NCBI GenBank assembly: GCA_013400115.1
Contig: VXBP01003681.1
Coordinates: forward strand, 62,001 to 126,000
From: Rhinopomastus cyanomelas
Lineage: Eukaryota; Chordata; Aves; Bucerotiformes; Rhinopomastidae
Reading direction: 5' to 3'
Length of the DNA stretch: 64,000 nucleotides
Shown here piece after piece: positions 25,301 to 37,300 of the stretch (position 1 is its first letter; each line of letters begins with the position of its first letter). A program made the translations under genes and the position numbers. The notes under the pieces were generated by a model that saw only the letters and a list, made by a program, of their open reading frames with translations, did not search any database and was not told where the DNA came from.

Positions 25301-28300
25301 CAACACGTTCTTTAAGTTTTTGAAGTTTCTCACTCTCAGAAACAGACTGCTGCTGACGACGTTCTTGCTGCTTCAGGTAACGCAAACGTTGTTCCTGTTT
25401 TAGACAAGAGGTACCTGTTACCATTCATTTGGTTAAATATTAACTTCGAGAAACCCAGCTCTATGATCAGTGGTTGGGGTTTTTTGTTTCTCCCCAGAAA
25501 TCAGAAAAGGCTGTATCTAGTTAACATATGCATCAGTCTCCCTAAAAAAAACCCCCTTACATTAAAAAAATCCGATTTAGAGAAAAGAATCAGGATTTTG
25601 AAGACCAAATCTCGAATTTACATGTATCTGTAAATACAACCATAGCCTGAACTCATTCAAAACACAGCTGTGTAGCTTCCTCTGAATTTGTTTTCGGATG
25701 CTTATCAACACTTCTGCTGTTGCAGAATGCATTTCCTATTCCGTGATCTGCTTCCCAAAGACAACAAAATATGTCCAACAGAGCATTTTAAGCAGGTTCA
25801 CCTACAGTAAGATAATGTTCCAGTTCTAAACTGCAGTCCTTCTGCTGGGCACACTAGGAAATTTCATTTCTACATTGTTTTTATCAAGAACGAGCAATGT
25901 AATCGACAATTTGATTCCTACATAATCCAACCATCCAGTATCAAAAACATTAAAGCCACTTCCCACTCTGAAAACATTTCTTACATCTCAGAGACTGTGG
26001 AAATGCAATGAATATAAATGAAGTGAGAATATTCTCATTTCATACTACTACTACTGTACTGGAGTCAATGAGGTAATAAAGAAGAGCCTTAAGTCAATCC
26101 TAGTCTATCACAGATCAAGACGTAGGCCTCACAAGAGAGACCAAAAAAAAAAAGTCTACCAGTATTTTATATAAAGACAGGTTATAATAGTAAGGAAAGG
26201 CATATTGCATGGGTTAAGATTAACGCTGGCATGTGTTGAAAAACTGTATTTTCTATCTGTATGTAATGATTACCTTAGCAACCAACATTTGCTGTTGATT
26301 TTCAATCTGCTGCTGCTGTCGGGCAGCCATATCTTGAAGTTCAGAAAGAGTGAGCTCAACACGTGGATTGCCAACCTGCAAAACACCAAATGTTACATTA
26401 ATGTATTGATGTGCATTAACTGTTCTGATGATAGAAGCTACATCTGCACTCCACAGAGAAAGGCTAAAATCTCCTCACCGGTTCTTCTAGGAAGAATAAC
26501 GATGGAAGTCTATGAAAACAGTAGGGAGCCTCTGAGCACAGACGATACACTGTGCACATAAGAGGGGCAGAAAACGCAGAAAAGCAGGTGAAAGAGGAAA
26601 ACACTAAAAGCTAACACACACATAAGAAAACCTTCTTGCACTACATTTAATGCCGCTCTATTAAGATGTTCTGGTAGAATTGCATATGTGGTAACACACA
26701 TGCAAGCAAGCGTTTTAAGCAGTAATTGGAATCAGAAGCATCTTTTCTTTCCGAACATTTTCAGTGTAACCGCCTCGGCAGCTTTAACTGCTAGTCAGCA
26801 TTATCTACCTAGCACAGGACTACACTACAGGAGAACCCCTTAGCTGTCACTATGCTCACATCCAAGACAGTGACACTTCCTGGCAGACTGGAACACTTAG
26901 GTAAGAATCTGTGGAAAACAGTCTATAAAAAGTGAAGCATAGTAAGTTGATCTCCTCTGGATAAGTACGTGGGTATTACCGAGCAACATCTAAATGAAAA
27001 GACAGGATAAATTGGTGGGGCTTTATCGCACCTTTTGCATTACAAAACTAACAATTTACAAAATTGCAGTAGAAAGGCAATTGCTGAAAATTATTTAAAA
27101 TGTATGCAATGCTGCGATGATGAGACTATATGTTTAAAAAAAAACCAATGCATTGACTCAGTGTATTCATATTTCTTTCAACAAATATAATTTAAATCTA
27201 GACATTCAACTGCTTGAATTCAACCACGTTTTTACGTAAGGAATCACAAGAAAGTGCAGTATAAGACACCAAATTCCACAAGCTGACACTTGCCAAACAC
27301 CCACTTTACTACACACAAAACCATAACCTTAGAATTGCGAGTTTTAATGGCAACTTTAGAATTTGCACAGAAAGAAAATACCAGCCTCTAAATACTGTAG
27401 TGATGTTTAACACATCCCCTCCAATATTTGTACTTGACTTTATGAAAGGCTAAATCTCCTCTATTCCCCTCTTGTTGATCTCCTCTATTCCCCTCAACAT
27501 CTCTTTGATGCTCAAATATCTCAGTCACTTTGAACAGCTCATTTCATATTGGTGGTGCTGATGAATACGACTTGGTGGTGACCTGAGCACACTGGGTCAA
27601 CAAATGTACTTTATGATCTTACAAGGTCTTTTCCAACCAAAACAATTCTGTGATAGTGATATATCAAATTTCTACTTAATTATCACTTCCCCAACCAATC
27701 TGTAATATGGAACATTTTCCTTAAGCTTCTGTCAGGAAAGGAAAATAATATTTGCTTCAAATAGCTTATCTTTTTCCTACCTGAACTCAGATTAGTATTT
27801 CATATTTCTGCATACTGTTATTCAGGTAAGATATGTACCTCAAGGTCAGTGACTAACATGAGCTGCATTTAGAACACTAACTGTTAAAGCTGCTGCATCC
27901 TACCCACATGATACACACATGCAGAACTAAAGTTTTCTGAGAAAATTATGTCCCTGTTTGAACATTTCCTGATCACTGATACCACAACTGAAATTCCTCT
28001 TACTAGTCCACAATAATGACAACTTATTGTGGACTTATAATAGAGAAGCCAATTTTTAAAAAAGCAAAAATCTATGTTTTTACAGTTTCAGCGCTATAAA
28101 ATAGTCAGACTAGAACAAAAGGTAAAATCTACCCAAAATACCAATTTTCTGTTTCAACACTTCACAGTAAGAGTAAATTAAAAATGAACTTAGGTCTGTG
28201 CACATTTCTTATTAGCGCGTGACTTTTGACAGACAGCAGCCCTTAGCAATATTCTTTAGGGCCAAACAACTTGCATACACTTATGGTCACCAGCTAATAC

Positions 28301-31300
28301 ATCACAAATACATTTTATTATTATTTACAGACTGAAAAGCTCTAATTGGATAAGAAAGTGAGGAAGCTCTTCTAGGTGCCATCCACAAACCAAAACATGC
28401 TCCCTTGAGACAAGAAAATAACAGAAAAACCAGACACCGCTCCCAGAACATGTTAAGGCTCTGTTAATGTCCTTTGGCATGACCTTCTGCCAGAAAAACC
28501 TAAACGTTGCCGCTGGATTTTAAATGATTTTTAAAAGGGGCTCAAAATGGCCTAAAGGCTTAAATAGGAATCATTGATTTTAAAAGTAAAACAGTGTGTG
28601 TAGGGGTTGAATTGATAAATTCTGAGAAAATATATATACTGTTTCACAAATACACAATTTGCAACAAACTATGCAAAGCCTTCCCAATGCTGCCCTCCTT
28701 CCTGCTTTGATCATTGGTTTAAGTTAACAACATTCATAGCTCATTCTTTTCCCATTCGTAATTTTCAGTAGAACAACAGATACTGTATTCTGCTAAGACA
28801 TCACATCAATAATATTTGATTCAAAGCTTAGACTTTTTAGTGCTTGAAATAAGCATATTTGAAAGTATATCTTACAATATGCAAAAAAAGTACTCTATTA
28901 TTTCATATTATGTAAAATATAGAAGATTTTTATGGTTATATAAGTTGAACGAAATTACTAGCAGCTTCTTGAATACACAGAACTTATCTAAACACTTAAA
29001 TTAGAACGTGTAATGTCTGGAAAAGCTTACACATGACAAAGCACAAGAACACAGCAAACAGTGGTAATTAAATATTTCAATATAAATGTTCTATGAGAAA
29101 TCTTTTAATGTTTACCTCACTGAATACCAGTAAGTATCCCTTTCATTTCAAATACCTACACTATACTTTAGGAAAGAAAAGAAGAAGCAGCTGAGGAAGC
29201 AAAGTTTTAAACCTGTAACTTCACTCGCAGTTTGTTCTTTTTCCTCCACATGGCAAAAGCAGTAAACAGAACAAGAAGAATTCCTCTTCAACATCAAATT
29301 ACTTTAAGATAGACTGATGTTTACTTCGGGTTGCTGAAACAGGACAGCATCATTTTTGAAACAGCATGAAATTCAATGAATGTTTTTCTTGAGGATATCT
29401 AGCTGAATTGGTTAGTTTAGAGCATTGCATATTGGTTGAGCCTGACTGTAATAATCTGTATGCAAACCCCACCGCTGGAAAAAAAAAAAGTCATTCTTGG
29501 TTCATCTTCAGAACAGCAGCTTATGTAAGGCAAAGAGCACACTGCATTTTCCCAGTTCTCTAATGTGGTTCTTAGTTCCTTGGATTCTTAGGTTTGTGCT
29601 ATTATACCAGTTATTAACAATTTTGCCCATGAAGTCACTCACCTCTCCTAACAGACACAAGCCTATCACATTTAAGGTCCAGACATCCTCCTTTCTCCTG
29701 CAGCAAGAGAAATGTCCCTCCTACAGAAGTGACTTATGAAGGAGGTACCGAAAAGCCAGTACAAATATCTACTCCTCCAGATTCCACACATTCATTTGCT
29801 ACATGGTGATACATCACAGCAGACAGTTTTGCTGAACTGTGAATTTCTTTTCATTGATTCACAGCAGCATTTACACAGAGATGAACTCCCACATGAAATG
29901 CTATAGATGAAACATTATCAGGCACTAAGGAAGTATTGCATGTGTCTCACACAGGCAAGAATACCTAACAGCTGTATTCCCTAATTTCTTAATATTGACA
30001 AGAATCTTAACAAAACTGTATTATTGTGTTTAGCATGCACTTTAAAAGGTCATGATGAGAGACCGAATTTGCAATGAACTGGAGTTTCAGCTTCTGAAAC
30101 TTGGAGCTTCCTGCTCCAAGCTAGTGTTTTACCATTTGTTGATTAGTACTCTTGAGACAGATGAGATGAATGGTACAGTAGTAATTAAAACAGTTTGGAA
30201 ACCAGTTTACAAGAAGCCTCGAAACAAGTCATACCTTAGGCATTTAATTAAGAAAAGGAACCTCCTTAATGCTACACATTAGGCTTGTCACTCTGCAAAT
30301 TCCTTTTCCTGTTCCTCCTTCCTTTCTTTCTACCCTCACACTATGCCCATCTGTCTATCATCTCAAACTTCTCAGTCTACATGCTTCTGAGCTATTATGA
30401 AATAGCTTACTCACTGACAACCCACAACAGTAAAAGAAAATTGCACCTGAACTCAAAATATTTCTTTGACAAGCAAAAAGGTATTATAAAAGGCATATCA
30501 GCAATAAGGGCAGATTCCAGTGGGTTTTTTTGCCTTTATTCCCATGAGAAAACTATCTTTTAAGAGGAATCTAATTATGTCAATATTCAAATTAAAAACT
30601 CATGAGACCGATCTTCTGAAAAGAGGTTATTTTAAAAAAATACATTAACTAGGATGTGGTTTGATTTTATGCATTTCTTTGCCTCCACGTCTAAGCCAAG
30701 AAGATACTTATTTTGGATCACTTTCTAAGTTCACACTAATGAGAACACAAAGTTCTTCTGAAAATAATAATAATGAAACATAACAAACCTATATTTGGGA
30801 CTGCTATAGTTTGAGAAAGAACTTTAAAGGAAAACAAATCTTCAAAATCTTCAGTTACACCATAATGACTAGTAATCTTGTGTTGAGGTTCAGCAATGCC
30901 TATTCACTCAAACACCCAATGCAAAGCATAATGTAACCAATTAATTGAGAAAGAAAACCAGAGTGGTACAAGAATTTAACAATCATCTCCTGCACACCAT
31001 CTTTTGCTAGGTTTGCAAGAGCCACTATGTCATTAACTTCCTTTATCTGTTCCTTCCCTCTTTTTGAGACAAGTAGAATCATAAAATCATTAGGGATTGG
31101 AAGGGACCTTGAAAGATCATCTAGTCCAATCCTCCTGCCACAGCAGGATCACCTAGACCAAGTCATACAGCCAGTCAGGGCTAGAAGGGACCACAGGATC
31201 ATCCAGTTCCAACTCCCCTGCCATGGGCAGGGACACCCCACCCTAGATCAGGCTGGCCACAGCCTCATCCAGCCCGGCTTTAAACACCAAAAAGGACAGG

Positions 31301-34300
31301 GCCTCAACTGCCAACCTGGGCAACCCATTCCAGGCTCTCACCACTCTCATGGTGAAGAACTTCCTCCTCACATCCACTCTAAATCTATCTCTCTGGGACA
31401 AGTACATCCCATTGGTTGTTTGGAGCTTCAGTGCCTTGTAAATGGAGCCGTGACTGTGGAATCCAAACCCCTGTTGATGACACCAGTTCCGGAGCCATGA
31501 ATTGAGCTGCTGGCTCTTCCTAAATGTTCCCTCATCCATCACTGATGTTAGAGGGATAGAGGAGAACACAACTTGAGCTCCTGATCCGTTTAGCAGTCGC
31601 CCTAAGGTCCTGAAATCTCTCTTAATTGATCGTGAGCCTCTTATTGTTGCATCACCACTACCCAATTGAAAGACCAGAAGTGGGTAGTAGTCTGAAGGAC
31701 TCACAAGGTTGGGAATTTTANNNNNNNNNNNNNNNNNTCTCAGTCTTTCCACCTCTTCTTTTAGCCCAGCCACCACATTCATCAGGTCTCGGATCTGCTC
31801 GCACCTAACACAGGTGTTGTCCCTGCCCTCCTCCATATCGAGTGCCAGGCTCCAGCACTCACTGCAACCACCTGCCTGAGCATCTGCGTGCTTGTGTGCG
31901 GCCTCTGTTTGGGTGCCCACTGTTTTTGTCCTGGCCTTTTTCTGAGTAGTCACCATGTCTCATGGTAGCCGCACTGTCCTCTCCGATTTTTTCCCCCCTC
32001 CTGTCAGCGCAAGGCCAGAGGCGCCTCCTGAACTCACAGCACGTGCCGGGTTCTGCTTGGTTGTCCCCCGGTTTCCGTGGCAGCCCTTCCCCCAACTACG
32101 TCCTTGCGCTCAGGGATGTAGGCAACCAGAGCCTGCTGCCCTCCTGCTCTCCTCAGGCGCTCGCGAACGTGTAGCTCTCCTTCACCCAAAAAAGTGTCAA
32201 AGAGAAGCCAAAAAACAAGCTCCCAGAGCTGAGCTGGTCGCCCTGCCTCCTGTTCTCGCAGCACGCGCACCGGGTTCACACCCATCTCCTATCCAACTGC
32301 TAACACTTTGCACTAGAAAACACAGGTTCAGGTACCCCTCAAGTCTCTTGAAACTATCCAAGCTCCACCTACTCCTATGCATAATCTTGTACAATAAATC
32401 ACACACAGTGAGCTGTCACATGATTTATAGTCTTCTTCCCAACACTCACCTTCATCATCTCTATCCTTACTGCCTTTTAGTATAACTTCTCATTTAGTAC
32501 TTCAGTCCACCACTCTTGTCTCCACAGTCAGAGAAGATTCTGATGTTAAACCACCAACTGCCAACGCGCAACATAACCTAGATAAAATGTCATCAACCAG
32601 CATGGAAGGAGGTGAGAAAGTCTGTGTCCTCACACAGACTGAGGACAAAATCAGTACCGAATCTCTGCAAAACAGAAATCCAAGATGCAACTTCTTTGGG
32701 TGAGTCTTTAAATCATGACCCCATCTGGGATTCATTAACAAGCCAGTAAATCTTGCCCTGACAAAAAGAAAATACCATCTTCACCAGCCTAATAGGAGAG
32801 GGTAGCAAAAGATCAGCAAAGTCAAAGGTACTGCAAGTTGCTCCCAAGGCTTAAAGTGCCTACATAGGACTGCAAAGTAAACACAGTGGTTTTACTGTAC
32901 ACACGGAAAAACTCAGTTTTCCAGTTCTGTGGCAGTTTCAAGTTGTTGCTCCTTTCTAGGGCACATGAGAGACTACAAAATTCCACCTTCAGAGTATAAA
33001 TTCACCTTTGTAGATCTGTCAATACCCAGAAGTCTATATAACTAGAAGACAAAACATGGAACTGACAGGTTTGGGACTGGATATAAAGCAGGCTCACAAT
33101 GATAAAATGATACTGAGTACTCTCCAGCCAGTGAATTCCAGACTGAGGTCAGAGCTCTGATAATTCTCAGTTCCCAAACCAGGGAGTTCTAACCTCAGGG
33201 GGCCAGCCCTGCATTTTCCTCCTCTATGCCACATTTACAGCAAAGGAAGAGCTACAGCTCTGGCTACAGAGATACCTAATTTCTGAGCAGAAAAAATGGA
33301 AACAGCTTGCTTTGCCAGCTGAGTCTAGCAAAAGATTTCCTAGTTCTCCTAAGCTCATTTGGGCACCAGCAGCAAAAACCCAGCAGTCACAGTTAACTTT
33401 TCTTCCTCAAGCATCCTTCAAAGTAACACAGGTTATGGGATACTTTAGCCCAGTTGGCAATAAAGCTTTAAAGGTTACCGATAAGAATAGCCAGCAAACA
33501 CTTTGGGTACCCTGACCTCAGCTCAACAGGAGGTATGGGGAAAACAAACAATACAGGAGTCTAGTACACCAGTTCTGTATCCAGTTGGTCTTATATGGAA
33601 TTAATGCATGTGGTCTCTTTGTGCTGAGGACATTAGAAAAGAATGGAAGATGGAGCATCTGCTGAAGGTTATTGGTTATGATCTCCTTGCATTTCTGAAA
33701 CACGTTCACCCTTAGGGGCAGCTGGCTGGGTCAGTTGGTAGAGCATGGGGTTGTGGGTTTGAGCCCCATGTAGGACAGCGTATCTTCAGACAGTCAGGGT
33801 ATACCAGGTACCGTAGGCTTACCCTGCTTCAGCAGGAGGTATTGGACTTAGATGATTTTTCAAGGTCCCTTCCAACCTGTAACATTCTGTGATTGTATCA
33901 CCTAATTTATTTTGGCCACATTTTCAATAAACCCTGATCCTAGTGCCATGAACAGCAAAGACAACTTGAGAATCTTGTATGAGAGCTCACAGACCACTAT
34001 GAAAAGACAGAATATATCTGGGTTTATTTAAACTAGAGTTTTTGCTGATCTCAACATGGATGACATTATTTCCAGTTTAATGGCTTTATCCACAGCTCTG
34101 CCTTGCATTTTTATAATTGGGTCAGAAATATGCCGATAGCAGAAATCTATTTTAAAGAATCCAGTGACAATAGTATGTGCCTTTTTTTAGTTTAATGGAA
34201 ATTAACAAGCTAATTAAACTCAGAAAAAGCAACCAGAATACTGAGAATTAAAGGAAAATACACCTAGCATGTACTATCCCCTGATAATAAAATTATCTTG

Positions 34301-37300
34301 ACATTAACATTACTAATAGAATCTGGTAACTTTGTTCAGACATGTACAATTAAAATATTCTTTTATTCATGCAAATAAATACATTAGACGTTTCTTAAAT
34401 ACATGTCACATGTGCTATCACATTTACTGAAAAAAATCTCACATTACCTATATTTGACAAAATCTTAGCTCACTCAAACGCTACACTCTTGTTAGCAATT
34501 CTTCTAATTTGCTGCAGTGAATAATAAAACATTTAAAGTGTAGTCAGCCTAAGCTACAGATTCCAGATTTCCTGTTTTCCCATATTTTCTCTAACTTAAT
34601 ATGTGACAGTCAGGCTGTTGTCTATTTTGCACAGAATATCTAAGAAAAGGCAGAACTTCACAAAAATCAAACCAATGTTCAAACTAACTTTCAATGTTAG
34701 AAGTGGATTTAAGCATACAGTAAACACCTGTTAATAAACTACTTAGAAATCACTTATACAACATAGGAAAGTGATAGGTGGAACCCATTTATTTAAAAGA
34801 CTACTGTCTGCCTTATCCTTGCAGACACTTTTAAATAGTCACAGAAATCTTAGGCATGTATATATTTAGTTTCAGGTAAAACACCCAGTAGCTAATTATA
34901 CTCAAAATATCAGCCTCATACTCTTAAGTATATTATCTTAAATTTTGCTTTCTTTTAGAAATTACAGAGCAGTTGTGCACAAAACTTCAGAACTGTTTAC
35001 AACAGAAATCCTTTTACTCAAGAGTAAACATAAAACAATACACATCAAAAACACACTGTCCAAATGCCTTTAAAATAGTTTTGAAACTACATTTTCCTGA
35101 GTATTTTATAAAAGCAGCATCTTATTCTCATAGAACAGCTATGTATGGTTAAGATGCATTTATTCATCTGAGTAACATGTTTAGCATCAAATGAGTGTTT
35201 ATTCTTCCTTCAAACAGTTGCTTCAATAGCACATTTTTCTGTGGTGATACAATATTGTTTATATGAGAGCAACGTAATAAAACATTTCCAAAACACAAGG
35301 GTACTGCAAATAAGCATCCTGTAATTCAAAGGTATGTTGTGAAACTTAGTACACAACTTCCATGTCCAATAAAACTTAAGCTCTTTAAAGCAAGAGTTGA
35401 TCATGACATTTTGAAGTATCAAGCTTTCAATAAGCTCTCAAACATTGCAAAAAACAGCAATATGCATCTAACAAAATTTGATAGCTAAGAATTTAAATTC
35501 AGAGGTAAGGCATTACAAATCCCAAACTGGTCTGCAGTGTGGTCATGTGACAACAAACCCCACAATCACTTGAAGTGCACAAGCTATACAGTATTTAACA
35601 CGTTCACTAAAGTGTAAAACTAACAAATTTTGAAAAGTAGTTAGTTACCCGTGTGTTATTTTCCCAAGTAATTGTAAAAGAGCACATCTCTGTAAATATC
35701 TGCATTGCTTCAACTTGCTTCAACTCCATGCGTCTATTATTTTCTGTCTACACTAAGCATTTAACTGTTTGCTGTGTACGAGTCAAATAACTGTACACTC
35801 AGGAGAGGCTGCATAGCTTTTCAGCTCAGTGCAATCAACAGAAGGTAGGATTTTTAAAATCTTGTTCAATATGAAATAAAGGCTTCCCCAGAGTCTTTAT
35901 CAATATGAAAAGCTGTCTCTCTGCATCCATCAACAATCAGCTAACGGAAAAGGCTAGTGGATTTTGCCAGCAGTAAAAGACTTAATCACAACGAGATCAA
36001 GCCAGCTGTCAGTTACAATCAGCTTGATTCATTGCACTTTTCATATTCAACGGAAAATGTTGGTAACTGTGAACCCTACAGTTCTTTCACAGTTATCAGG
36101 TTAAACTCAAGATGTAAGAATACAGACAATTTAGCTTTAAAAATGTACAAATTATTTGTTCCAGTTGCGTTTTGGTATTATTACGAACTCTGTGCAAAAC
36201 CTAACTGTCATTAAGATCAGTAAAATCATTACTTTTTGCATTTAATTTTACTGTCTAAAGTGACATAAATACATACCATCTGAAATTTAACAGAGACTGC
36301 TTAAGATTAAAAGCCAACAGTACAGTCAGAACAGATACCATAATATTATGCAAATAAACTTCAGTGTTTACTATATGCTTTCCCCTACATACTGTGGCTT
36401 TTTCTTAAATCTTGCATGCAACAAGAACAACAGCCATCAGTAAAGCTAAAGCATGTAAATAATAACATAAATCAAGAAGCTGCAAGTCAGAAAACTATGC
36501 AAGCCAAAACCTAAGGATTTTCAAATACTAAACATTCAAAAGAAAATACTAAATAAATTTCTCATTTATGTAGAAACTATTATGTTATAGAAGAAAAAAA
36601 AAAACCATTAAAAGCTGTCATTTACCTTGTCAAAGTCACGAATGACATGCAAGTTCACCCTCTCTTCATTCTTTCAAGAAAGTAATTCAAGCACGATTCA
36701 GTGCACTTACACAAGAGATCCAGCCACATGGGTCTCCATAAGGACACTGAAGAAATATGCGTCCAAGCAGAATGCAGTGCATATTCCAGTGGCATAAAGA
36801 ACAGCATTATTTTTAGCAAGCAAGAGAAGGTATAAGCTGTAGAGTAAGATCATCCAGGAGGAATAAGAGAAGAAAAACAAGTTCAACTCCCTTGCTTCTC
36901 AATTAGCTGGAGGGACTTTCATTTTCTCCACTTTGATCTGAGGAAGACTGCAGAGGGAACAAACCTAACAACAATTGGATCTGGAGGCAGCTGCGGAGAC
37001 AACAGAGAAATGGAAAGGTTCACTTGCCTGCAAAATAAGTGTGCTAGGTGTCCAAAGGCTAGATGGACAGGAAAGTAAATGAATAGTTAGTGAACGTGGA
37101 AAGGTGTGTCAGAAAAAGGAGGCCAGAGCAACACTTCACAGAAAAAAAAAACCAACACAACAGGGACTGTGGAAAAGATGAAACACTAATCTGCAGGTGA
37201 CACAGCTACATAAAAGAAAGAATTCTGAAGGTGGACAGAGAAGGAATTGGCCTTGGAAGTACCAGAAGAGTCTTCTGCTCAGAGAGAGACGGACAGTTCA

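Larger units (their letters stand above)
22374..26273 (-). other. PPP1R13B: PPP1R13B introns 5-8
   Basis: The introns are 22374-23157, 23323-23779, 23977-25219 and 25395-26273. Only 23977-25219 carries a recognisable repeat, the CR1 at about 24117-24986. Confidence 0.75.
31078..32290 (-). mobile_element. CR1 LINE with internal deletion (5' region + ORF1 joined to end of ORF2 + 3' UTR)
   Basis: Read on the minus strand, this 1.2 kb element keeps a G+C-rich 5' region (about 32290-31957), an ORF1 start, part of an esterase-like region, the last 45 or so codons of ORF2 and the 3' UTR. Full CR1s are about 4.5 kb, so most of ORF2 is missing. A 17-base N run (31721-31737) interrupts it. CR1 ORF1 proteins with zinc-finger and SGNH-esterase domains are known for this superfamily; assignment here rests on motif resemblance. 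The 5' limit is set by the drop in G+C. Confidence 0.85.

Noticed and set aside
31955..32485. 176-codon plus-strand open frame
   Set aside because: It lies antisense to the G+C-rich 5' region of the CR1 on the minus strand, where stop codons are rare in any frame.
33716..33775. A functional tRNA gene
   Set aside because: The anticodon arm is missing, the acceptor stem does not pair, and CR1-type sequence follows; it is a SINE head.
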